64,000 nucleotides of DNA from Neoscytalidium dimidiatum (lineage: Eukaryota > Ascomycota > Dothideomycetes > Botryosphaeriales > Botryosphaeriaceae): assembly GCA_037367355.1 (NCBI GenBank), contig CM074705.1, positions 620,001-684,000 of the forward strand, in the 5' to 3' direction. The notes under the pieces were generated by a model that did no database searches, was not told where the DNA came from, and saw only the letters and a list, made by a program, of their open reading frames with translations. Made by a program: the position numbers and the translations under genes. Shown piece after piece: positions 55,078 to 64,000 of this stretch (within the stretch, counting starts at the first letter, position 1; each line of letters opens with the position of its first letter).

Positions 55078-57722
55078 TCACATCAGGACCTCCCTCACCC
55101 TCACCACCTCCTCGCTTACCGCCTTCTCACTCCTCAAGCTCAGCCCCGCCGCCCTCTGCGCCACCGGCACCACATCCTCGACCTTCCACCCGCGACTCAA
55201 CCCGCTCACCAACACACCCGTAAACGTATCACCGACGCCATTCACGCTAACCACCTCGCCCTCCCGCAACACCTCCTCCGGCGCGAACAGCCGCATGTAA
55301 ACGCCACCCACCCCATCTCCACCACCTCTCGACAGGATCCACTGCGCGCTCACCGGGTCGTTGAGACGCTCGTCGCCCTCCTTCAACAGCATCGTCAGCA
55401 GCACGCCTGCCGGCCCCAGGGTAGTCAGGATAGTCGGGATGAGTGGGAGCAGCTGGAGCGCCTGCTGCGGGACGCCCTGTTTCACGAGGTCCGCGCTGGT
55501 GGCCTGCGTGAGCAGGGGCGTCGCGCCGCCCTGGGGCAGGTTGAAGGCGTTGGCGACCGCCCAGTAGCGCGGCGAGGCGAAGAGCTCGGCGGCGCGGGCG
55601 GTGTGCCACATGGTCTGGAGCTCGATAGCGTTCGGGGTAGTGAGGTCGACGAGCGGTTGCGGGAAGAGCGGGTAAGGGTCGGGCTTCGGGCTTTTGGGAG
55701 TGGCGGTGCTGGGGTCGTAGGGGGAGAAGAGGCGCGCGGACTTGACGGCTGAGACGGGCTCGAAGGCTGCGGATGCGCCGGCGGACTTCGCGGCGCGCAG
55801 CCAGGCGTGAAGGGTCGCGGGCGACCAGTTGGCGTCGGCGACGAGCCAGGAGGGCCGGAGGGTGGCGAGGGGCGCGTTGAAGGCTGTTTGGATGGTGGAT
55901 GGCGTGGCGGTGGTGGATTGGATGATGTCCATGTCGGCCATTCCGAGGGTGAGGTTATTATGTGCATCGTTGACAGCAATGTACTGGCCAGTACGGGCAT
56001 CGGACCGCGTGATTATGCTGGTCGTGGGGAGGCCGGAGCGCTGGAGGAGGTCGAGAGCGACTCGCCCCATCACATCGTCCCCAACAGCACTGCAGAGACG
56101 GACACTACTGCCGGCCAGGTGAGCGGCGCGGGCAATGTTGTGGGCAACGCCACCGAGGGTCTGCTGGATGGATGCTTGGTTGGAGGTGTGTAGCTGCGGG
56201 GATATCGAGGATCCGGAAGGGGAATTGGGAGGTGGAATGTAGTTACACGCGAAGTCAACAGCCACGGCACCGGTCACGACGACATCTGCTTTCTCTTCGT
56301 CAGCTGGTGCAGGAGCCGACTGTGGCTCAGCCGGAGGGCTGCTTGGTTGAGTGGCTGTTTGAGATGATGGTTGGGAGTACGATGCGGGTATATTGCTAGC
56401 ACGCCCATTCCATCAGTCCTATGTACAATGTCAGCTGGCAAAAAAGGTGATCCTCTCACTAGTTTCTCGCCGAGACTTCGCCCTTCAGTTCCTCCTCCAG
56501 CAGAAGCAGCTCTTTTGCAATATTTGTAGCTCTCTCTACGTTGGAGGTAATGAGTGTTCTGTTAGCCTTCACCGTCTTTCCCTGTGTAAGCTCCTTGATC
56601 TTTGACAGGATGAAAGGAGTATTGCGAGCACCCGTGATGCCAAGCACATCTGCTTCCGCAACGGCCTGCTCAATAATGGAGTCGATCTCTTCCTTTGGAA
56701 CCGACGCGGAACTGGGGATTGGGTTGGCAAAGCTGATTCCGGAGGAGAGTCCTAACGAGTTCTGGGCATCTACAAAATGTTAGCCAAACTTCGCCAAGGA
56801 ATCTAATATAATTGCACTCACAAATCATAGCAGCGGCTTCCTTCTCGTTCTGGACGACAGACGGACTCTTGACGCCACTTTCCCTCGACCAGAACGCGGG
56901 AAAATCCACAGTACCAGTCCGGCCATCGGCGAAAGTAGCGACAGCCACGCCCTGAGTCTCGAGATATTCGAGAGTCCTAGGAATGTCCAAAAAGCTCTTG
57001 CAACCACTACTAACCACAGCAACAGGAGTTCTCCCAAGCTCGGTCAGGTCGGCGGATATATCCATTGAATTCTCACCTCCGCGGTGGACGCCTCCGAGAC
57101 CGCCGGTGCCAAAGACCTTAATCCCTGCGAGATGAGCCAGGATCATGGTGCCAGCTACTGTCGTACCGCCAGTGAACTTGCCCTGGTCAGGGCCCAAGAG
57201 CCTCTGTTTCAAATTAGACAAATGTGGTTTATGTTTCACGGATTCCAGAATGCATTACCATGCCACAGGCATAGGCCAGATCACGACGGGACACTTTCAG
57301 AGTCCCCTCCTTGCCAGCCGAAGCAGCTATCTTGATGAGTTCCTCAGGGTCCAATCCCACGCGGGCCACGCCATCCAGGATGCCAATGGTAGCCGGAACT
57401 CCTCCCTTAGTGCGAACGATGCTCTCGAGGTGAGAAGCCAGGGCGACATTGTCAGGATAGGGGAAACCTGATAAAAGCATGAATTTTGAAAACATGTTGT
57501 ACTGTGTTAGACGTCGGCCTTGGGCTTACCATGAGTGTAGATAGTAGTCTCCAGAGCTACGACTGGTTTTTTCTTGGCACCATGAAGGGCCTCTTGAACC
57601 TCTTCAGAGATTTGGAGAACCGAATTCACCGGCGTCTTAGCAGGCTTGACGTACAGGCTGATGGACCTCCGGCAGGGTAGACGGTTCCGGAGGGCAGCGC
57701 GAGCGGACGCCATAGCCAACAT
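55078..57722 (-). CDS. Bifunctional pseudouridine-5'-phosphate glycosidase / PfkB pseudouridine kinase
   Basis: Five exons (57722-57530, 57467-57259, 57203-56822, 56769-56460, 56395-55078) close to 803 aa. The PsuG half (about 30-365) has VVALETTIYTHG, GTTVAGTM, ENSMDISADLTELGRTPVAVV, and the catalytic-Lys signature GCKSFLDIPRTLEYLET; it ends with TPFILSKIKEL. A Pro/Ser/Gln-rich linker of about 35 residues leads to a PfkB half (about 405-803): GAVAVDFACNY, GGVAHNIARAAHLAG, and C-terminal GVGDTFTG with the catalytic Asp. Together they phosphorylate pseudouridine and split the product into uracil and ribose-5-phosphate. The first 27 residues are Arg/Ala/Ser-rich without acids, like a mitochondrial presequence. 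ATG 57713 is an alternative start, three codons in. Linker exon 5 starts at an acceptor after GCTAG; the nearer ATAG would create a stop. Confidence 0.9.
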
Positions 57723-58238
57723 TATGGCAGGAACTACGAGATATAGCTCTTCAAACAGACCCAAAGTCCGAGCTAGCTCAATTGGAGGTCTGACGATATG
57801 GAAAAAGTGGGAGATACAGGAAAATTGGCGGAGACGGCGAGAACCCTCGAAATATATACGGAAAGATAAAGATGTCGCCGTCGGCGAGTGGCTGCTCAGG
57901 CAGAGAGCACAGCCAATTCCGGACGGTGGCTCGAGCAGGAAATTTTCTGGACTAGCGTCCGGCGGTGACTGGAATAGGCAAGAAGAGAGAGAAGTGGGAT
58001 GGGGGAGTCGTGCGTAGGGCGTGCGTGGGTACACAGCATTGCGGGCGGGGCTTGGCGCTGCAGGGATCGGCCGGGCGGTCGCGGGCCCAAGCTCAGGCGC
58101 TGTAGCGAACACGTCTCCGGGACGCATCATCACCTCCAAACCCAGCCTCAGAGCTCCGCGCCCCGACTCTCCAGCTCCTGCTGCATCCCATTCTCGCCGC
58201 CCTCGGTCAATGCTGGTCACACTGCCGGCGCGGTAATC
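57723..58238. promoter_or_regulatory. Divergent promoter pseudouridine gene / ost1
   Basis: 516 bp between opposite starts. Frames crossing it on both strands are shadows without features. AT-rich near 57720-57880, GC-rich nearer ost1. Confidence 0.45.
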
Positions 58239-59912
58239 ATGAGGTCGCTACCATTCGTTCTGGGCTGCCTTTCCGCCCTGCTGTCGCCTGCACAGCTCGC
58301 CCACGCCAAAGACAATAGCTCCGACCCGCTCTCCTCCAAGCAGATTCTCCAGGGCACTTTCAAGCCCCCACAAGTCTTCGAAAACGTCAATCTTGTGCGC
58401 AATGTCAACCTCGAGAAGTCCTATCCGCGGGAAACCATCAATGTCGTCATCGAGAACATCGCCGACAAGCCCCAGGACGAATACTACTTGCCTTTCGAGG
58501 CTGGCTTGATTTCCCAAATAGGCGGATTCGAAGTCAGGGACAAGAAGGATGCTGACAAGCCTGCCTTCGATGTCGAGGTTGTCGAGTTCGACGTCAACAG
58601 GTAACTGCATTCGCATTCACTAATCGCAACTCAGAAGCCGCGGATCAACTGACGGCTGCTTAGCCCGACCGAATTCTACCGCATTCGCCTTCCCCAGCCC
58701 CTCAAGCCCTCTGAGCAACAGACACTGAGCATCTCCTATTCCGTTCTCTCCGCCCTCAAGCCGCGCCCCGCATCTGTCGACCAGCGCGAAAAGCAATATG
58801 TTCAGTACACCTTCAGTGCTTACATGCCCTCGGCCTACACCACCAAGAAGCAGAAGACGAAGCTGAAATTTCCCAACGCCGACGTTCCCGACTACACTGT
58901 GCTTCCTCCGCCCAACGGAGGCAACGATGAGGACCCTTCTAGGCAGGGATCCAGCTTCACCTACGGTCCCTACTATGACAGACCAGCCGGTGCTCAACAA
59001 CCCGTCAGCGTTCGCTACGAGTACACCAAGCCGCTACCACACGCCAGCCGCCTGGAGCGTGATCTCGAGGTCAGCCACTGGGGTGGTAACCTCGCTACCG
59101 AAGAGCGCTACTGGTTGACCAACCGTGGCGCGTCTCTCAAGAACCACTTCTCCCGTGTGCAGTGGCAGATGACCGTTTACGCCAATCCCCCTACCCACGC
59201 TCTAAGTGCTCTCAAGATGCCTCTCCAGGTCGGCTCTGTCGACGCCTACTTCACTGATGACATTGGCAACGTCTCCACCAGCCGTTTCAGGGCTAACGCG
59301 CGCGAGTCCAACCTGGAGATCCGTCCTCGCTACCCCGTCTTCGGCGGCTGGAACTACAGCTTCAGGGTCGGTTGGAACGCGGATCTGCACTCTTACTTGA
59401 GGAAGTTGAAGACCGGTGACAGCTACGTCCTCAAGGTGCCCTTCCTTGAAGGCCCCAAGAATGCCGAGGGTATTGAGTACGAGCGTGTTGACATCCGCGT
59501 CATCCTCCCCGAAGGCGCTAAGTATGTCCTTCCCTACGTTGTATATCGACTTCCTACTCACTGGAAACTCAGGAATGTCAAATTCGAGACCAGCGTCCCC
59601 ATTATCTCCAACGAAACGACCCTTCACCGCACCTTCATGGACACAATCGGCCGGACCACTCTCCACCTCACCGCTTTGAACCTCAATGATGAGTGGAGGG
59701 GCCGCGACCTTGTCGTACGTCTCTTCCAGCATCCCTTTTGTTGAATCTCTGCTGACTCCATCTTTCTTAAGGTCACGTATGACTACCCCTGGATCGAGAC
59801 TTTCCGCAAACCCATCACCATCACTTTGGGCATGTTCGCCGTCTTCACCGCTGCTTGGATTCTGGGAAGCATTGACACGAGCATTGGAGCGAAGCAGAAA
59901 GTTAAGGCATAA
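58239..59912 (+). CDS. ost1: Oligosaccharyltransferase subunit Ost1 (ribophorin I)
   Basis: Four exons (58239-58600, 58664-59521, 59573-59714, 59772-59912) close to 500 aa. The signal peptide is about 1-23 (MRSLPFVLGCLSALL), followed by lumenal NVNLVRNVNLEKSYPRE and NIADKPQDEYYLPF. Family-defining parts are YTFSAYMPSAY, ERDLEVSHWGGNL, EERYWLTNRGASLKNHFSR and FPVFGGWNYSFRVGWN-like RYPVFGGWNY. A single C-terminal membrane helix (ITLGMFAVFTAAWILG) and a short Lys-rich cytosolic tail follow. Ost1 is a subunit of the ER N-glycosylation complex. The intron at 59522-59572 is easily missed because it is open in frame; removing it restores GAKNVKFETSVP. Confidence 0.95.
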
Positions 59913-60563
59913 AAGGTTTGGACATAAGGCAAGATTAAATTATTCTGAATGTAGATTTATGAAGAATCTGAGCGTTGTTCTATTAATGTTAGATCAGTCT
60001 CCCGGCAAGCACATGGTTGAACCCTGTTATTGTTGTAGCAACGAGCAGGCAAATAAAAACAAATGTATGTGAAAAAAAAAATATGCAAAAGAGAGGTTAC
60101 TCTCATTGACATCATGTCTGCCAACCTTCTGCCACTGCCATGGATTATACCAGCAGATAAGTTGGCTCTTACTAGAACTATAATTGAGAAGACTTCTTGA
60201 GGGGCAAATTCAGAAGTGATGCAGTACCAAACGCTGATCCGCGTTTCAGCTCCACATGCATCCGGAAGCTGTTTCTCGTAATACTTGTATAGCAGATCAC
60301 GTATCACTCTTTCCGGAAGTAATCGGCCAGTCATGGATTTTTGGTGCGACAGCATTTGTAAGACCGTGCATAGCATCCCTTGTTAAGAGGTCAGCAAATG
60401 TGGCTGAAGGATTCATGCCATGAGGAAACTTGGTCAAACTGATATTCATGTGCTGCAGTGCAGTATGCAAGACTGAAGGCTATCATGAATTGTGTAGATA
60501 ACTATATACCGCAAATACCCCAATTTTGCGACAAGCAGCCTCACGAAACCCTCCTCGCACAAA
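59913..60563. other. Intergenic: ost1 3' flank
   Basis: AT-rich, with an adenine run near 60072-60080. The minus frame 59957-60376 has no domain pattern. Confidence 0.4.
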
Positions 60564-62406
60564 ATGTACGATCTATCGCTTTCTCGACCTTCTTCTCCAA
60601 ACCGGACTGAAGAAGTTGACCCGAAAGCAACCAAACTGGTTGCGATCCCTCCCGAGCAGGATCCAAAGTTCTGGGCTCTTCCAACATTCCTGGCCTTTTT
60701 GTGCCTTGTTACGTCCGTCGTCCCGATTGTAATCATTGTTTTGAGAACCCCGTATGATCTCATCTGGAAAGGAGACTGGTGTACACCTGGTAGCCATGAG
60801 AGTCATTCTAGTAAACCGGGAGCCGAAGAATTCCGGTTTCTGTTTCGAGAATTCAGCATTCTTGCCGTCACCATACCCTTGGAAGGCCGTCTCAAGTTCA
60901 TGAATGCAAAGAGCATTGACGTCGTCTGGGACATCTTTGTTGAAAGAATGGGGCAAGTGATCCTTGGGTTCGTCCCCTACATGATATTTGTCAAACCCTT
61001 GTTGCATGACATGAAGAAGGCGACTATCCCTCATGATTTATTGAGCATTATGGTCTTTACCAGTACATATTCGCCCAACACGCTTTATCAGCTGGTTGCA
61101 ATCCCCCGGTCACGATTTCTTCATCGAGCAAGGGGGCTACTGATTGTCATGGTGCTTACCACGCTATACCTTTTTGCGAGTTCCTTTGGAAGTAGATGGC
61201 ATGAACTACCCGTTCTCTTTCCCTTACGAGGATGCTACGTGGGGAGACTCAAGGCATCCTGGACTTGAACATGTCTGCTATATTTTGTCGAACGGAGAAG
61301 AGATTGGGCTCCCGCACACTTGACATGTGACCAAAACAAGGACCTTAGAGGCCAATTAAACTTTTCCGGTCAATTCCCTCGTCACCCTTGGAAACAGAAT
61401 TCGACAAACGTGATTAAATATGGTGATTGACATAGTTGATAAAGCTGACACGGTGATTTTCATAGAATGGGCCTGATGGGTGCGAGGACCGAGCTGTAGT
61501 GATATATTCCAGTTTCCGAATGGAACAAATGCCATTCTGTTGAAGACAACTCACTTACAGCTTGAATCCACTAAGAAAGATCCGATCTGGGTATACGACG
61601 GACGTGTCCTTGATGCGGACTTCTTTCAGGCTCACGGATCATGCCAACCTCCTGATGACTATCTGTGGGGCTTTTCTTTCCAACTACTCTTTTCTGTCCT
61701 GAGCATCTTATGGATTCTTGCAATGTTCTGGTTATGGGTTTCCGTTCCCAAATCTTGCGACATTCGATCTCAGTATGGTCCTTACCGTGCAGCCATCGAC
61801 ATCGCGAAGACAGCGCGAGAAGCCATCTCTGAGTCACTCGAGACTCTCTCAAATGACGAAATCAAGAGAAAACTGGATCAACGGCCGGCCGGCTTGGTAA
61901 TTGGGCTGAGCGAGTTTAGAGTCGTGGTCCCAGCATATTGGGACTGGCAACGCCCTTATTCAGCAAATTTCGTTAACGTAAGTGGAGTTATTTTTTCTTC
62001 CTCCAGAAAATGTTGTTTCGAAATGTGCACTCTCCGTATTGGTGTCTCACAGTCTCAAATCACAGCCGATTCCATCCTCGCTACCACTCCAGAATATCCC
62101 GAGCCCCGAATCCGAGATGTTAGAATTGCTTTGTTCGAGGTTGGACCGGAGAGAGTGAATGAAAGTAAGAGACAAAGGATGATGGTGGTGGTAGGCTTCC
62201 CGCCTGCCTCGCAGTTTCAAGTCAGTTCCCAACGGTGGTTATCAATACTAACAAAAGTCACCGTAGCTTATTTCAATTACAACTACCTTTCACCGCCGAC
62301 CAGCGCTTGCCTTGTGCTGGCACTAATGCCCTTGAAGCTATATATATGTTCCGCATGCTCCCCTGCCTTTTTCCCCAAGCAAACACCCAGAACACTGCCT
62401 TGGTAG
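60564..62406 (+). pseudogene. Fungal multi-pass membrane protein gene, probably frameshifted
   Basis: The first frame (60564-61268) has membrane helices (FWALPTFLAFLCLVTSVVPIVII) and the stretch SIDVVWDIFVERMGQVILGF, typical of a large uncharacterised family of ascomycete integral membrane proteins. After FASSF (about 61190) family-like sequence continues in the +1 frame (EVDGMNYPFSFPYEDATW ... GEEIGLPHT), where no intron fits, then meets a stop near 61323. Another family-like piece (NGPDGCEDRAVVIY, from about 61468) and the later block (from 61480; FPNGTNAILL, DDYLWGFSFQLLFSVLSILWIL) are also in different frames. GTAAGT at 61979 may end the last coding exon. I read this as a decayed gene, but unrecognised introns or sequence errors could also explain it. 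Confidence 0.45.
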
Positions 62407-62538
62407 CGCCACAGCGGCCTCATCCAAACCTCCGTCACCTGAAAAAACAAAAACTCCAACCAGCATCTGCCCTACTTCACCACAATACCACCCTCACTAC
62501 ACAGCTCCGCAAACAAACCTCCAAGTCCTCCAACAGCC

Positions 62539-63891
62539 ATGCCTTTCGCCAACGCCTCCAGCACCGGCCCCGCCGGTAGCAGCCACAACGACAACGACTT
62601 CGTCACCGTCCCCTCACCGCGCGTGCTCGAGGACCTGACGCAACAGCTCGCCACCGCACAGCATGAGAAGCACCTCGCCATCCAGCAAGCAGCCGCAACC
62701 GAGGCGCAGCTGGTCGCCACCGTTCGCGAGCGCGACGACGTCCAGCAGAAGGCCAAGGACCTACGGGCCGACTTCGACGCCGCGGCGCAAGACGCCGTCA
62801 GGGCCGCAATCGAGATGAGTGGCGTGAGGGGCGAGCTGCGCGCCGCGAAGGAGCAGCTGAACGTCAAGGATGGCGAGGTACTTGCTGCGAAGGAGGAGCT
62901 GAAGAGTGTGAAGGAGGACCTGGAGAACACGGAGGGCGAGATGGAGGACAAGTATTGCAAGCTGGATTGTCGGGATTACGAGTTCGAGCGCAGCACGGGA
63001 ACATTGAGGAAGATGTGCGAGGAGTTGGAGGAGAAACCCGAGGCGCTATTGCTGGAAAGGGAGGGCGAGAAGAAGGCGTGTCGTGAGCGTGACGAGGCGA
63101 TCGGTAAGGTCGGTACTACGGCCAGCGAGCTGGATGACATGAAGGATGCCTTGATGTCTACGAAGAGCGAGCTTCAGAACGTGAAGAACGGTCTGCGCCT
63201 GATGATGAAGAGGGAGGATAAGGCCTGCGTGGAGCGCAATATGGCGGAGCGGAAGCTTGAGGCTGTCAACAGCAAGCTACAAGATATGAAGAAGATGCTG
63301 GAGGTCAAGGACCAGTGTCTCCAGACTATGACTAAGAGGAAGGAGCTCGCCGAACAGGACCGCGAAGTGGTGGAACAGAAGCTCGAGTCGGCCACCACTC
63401 GCCTGAACAAGACGATGGAGACGCTGAAAAGCAAGAAGTCGGAACTTCAGGAGAAGGATCTGGAGATCAAGTGCATTAGCGAGAGTTGTGAAAGGGAGGT
63501 TATGAACCTTGAGGGACGCGTCATGAAAGCTAACAGCGCTGTCGTGCAGCTGATCTCGGAGCTCGAGAAGGTCCGAAGGGAATGCAACCAAACCAGCATT
63601 GAGCGTGCCCGAATGAGCAAAGAGTTGGACCAGATCGGCACACAGCATGAGGTAGCCCACAAGGAGCGTGAGGTTGTTGAAGCAAAACTCGAAACTGCTG
63701 AAGCTTTGAAAGACTTGGCACTGAAGAAGCAGATGATTGCTGAGAAGATGCAGGAGTTGACGGAGCTGCAGCGCAGGGCAACGGAGCAGAAGATGAAGGA
63801 CATTGAGTACGAGCTTACGATCCACAAGAGGGCGTTTGAACATCTCAAGACGCAGAAGGTTGGTGGAATTGGTTTGGAGAACCCCCAGTAG
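62539..63891 (+). CDS. Long coiled-coil protein, unknown function
   Basis: A single exon of 450 aa, almost wholly alpha-helical. After a short Ser/Gly-rich head (1-30), heptad patterns run from about 28 to 435, rich in Glu, Lys, Leu and Met. Repeated units such as ELQNVKNGL, KLQDMKKML and ELQEKDLEIK, and KEREVVEAKLETAE / QDREVVEQKLESAT, show internal duplication of helical segments. There is no motor head, membrane segment or signal peptide. It resembles the rod part of structural or tethering proteins by composition only, so no function is assigned. The leader before the ATG is C/A-rich, as expected for an expressed fungal gene. GC is higher than in the gene before it. Confidence 0.6.
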   Translation: MPFANASSTGPAGSSHNDNDFVTVPSPRVLEDLTQQLATAQHEKHLAIQQAAATEAQLVATVRERDDVQQKAKDLRADFDAAAQDAVRAAIEMSGVRGELRAAKEQLNVKDGEVLAAKEELKSVKEDLENTEGEMEDKYCKLDCRDYEFERSTGTLRKMCEELEEKPEALLLEREGEKKACRERDEAIGKVGTTASELDDMKDALMSTKSELQNVKNGLRLMMKREDKACVERNMAERKLEAVNSKLQDMKKMLEVKDQCLQTMTKRKELAEQDREVVEQKLESATTRLNKTMETLKSKKSELQEKDLEIKCISESCEREVMNLEGRVMKANSAVVQLISELEKVRRECNQTSIERARMSKELDQIGTQHEVAHKEREVVEAKLETAEALKDLALKKQMIAEKMQELTELQRRATEQKMKDIEYELTIHKRAFEHLKTQKVGGIGLENPQ

Positions 63892-64000
63892 TCGCATGAG
63901 TGACTAGCTTAAGGAGATCGACTCAGAAGGGAAGTATAACGGCGTCCCTGCTAGTATGGACAGCCGTAGTATCAAAAAAGGGATATAGCGGTATCTTTGA
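63892..64000. other. Right-edge flank
   Basis: About 110 bases after the coiled-coil stop codon; too short to judge. Confidence 0.3.

Overview
The window reads as a nuclear chromosome segment of a filamentous ascomycete (Pezizomycotina). Most genes carry introns of about 45-130 nt with GTRNGT donors, CTRAC-type branch points and YAG acceptors. The protein families (fungal rhodopsin-domain membrane proteins, the delta-N arginine methyltransferase Rmt2, the pseudouridine glycosidase-kinase fusion, Hrp1, Gyp1) are typical of this group. A dothideomycete is my best guess, but that is inference. I see no operon, CRISPR array, rRNA, tRNA or intact transposon.

Layout: 1.6-5.0 kb holds an alpha/beta hydrolase and a secreted FAD-linked oxidase, both on the minus strand. 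6.3-12 kb holds the divergent pair Hrp1 (two-RRM mRNA 3'-end/export factor, with a 1.15-kb intron) and Gyp1 (TBC Rab-GAP with micro-exons). 12-16.3 kb is gene-poor; it contains a candidate structured RNA (12.87-13.25 kb) and one small coiled-coil ORF. 16.4-21.1 kb holds Rmt2, a dienelactone-hydrolase/SnoaL fusion and an SDR that lacks the catalytic tyrosine. 21.7-24.7 kb is MSH2. 26.3-35.6 kb is more accessory: a rhodopsin-domain membrane protein, an orphan coiled-coil protein, an APC permease and a Baeyer-Villiger monooxygenase.

37.9-59.9 kb is dense housekeeping sequence: a PXA-PX-Nexin_C protein, a RING-like/ankyrin protein, a hotdog thioesterase, a second alpha/beta hydrolase, PEX7, a CUE-AlkB-GRF dioxygenase, COG4, a NIPA-type magnesium transporter, the bifunctional pseudouridine-degrading enzyme and OST1. 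60.5-62.4 kb looks like a frameshifted multi-pass membrane-protein gene. 62.5-63.9 kb is a long coiled-coil ORF.

No gene cluster for one pathway is evident. Functional themes are membrane traffic (Gyp1, COG4, PXA-PX protein, OST1), nucleic-acid and nucleoside handling (MSH2, AlkB-GRF, Hrp1, pseudouridine catabolism) and small-molecule metabolism (hydrolases, FAD enzymes, permease). Several neighbours are tightly divergent (PXA/RING-like, PEX7/AlkB, COG4/NIPA, PsuGK/OST1) and probably share promoters. Exon joins below were worked out by hand from splice motifs and reading-frame closure; every multi-exon model given as a full join closes to a whole number of codons unless stated.
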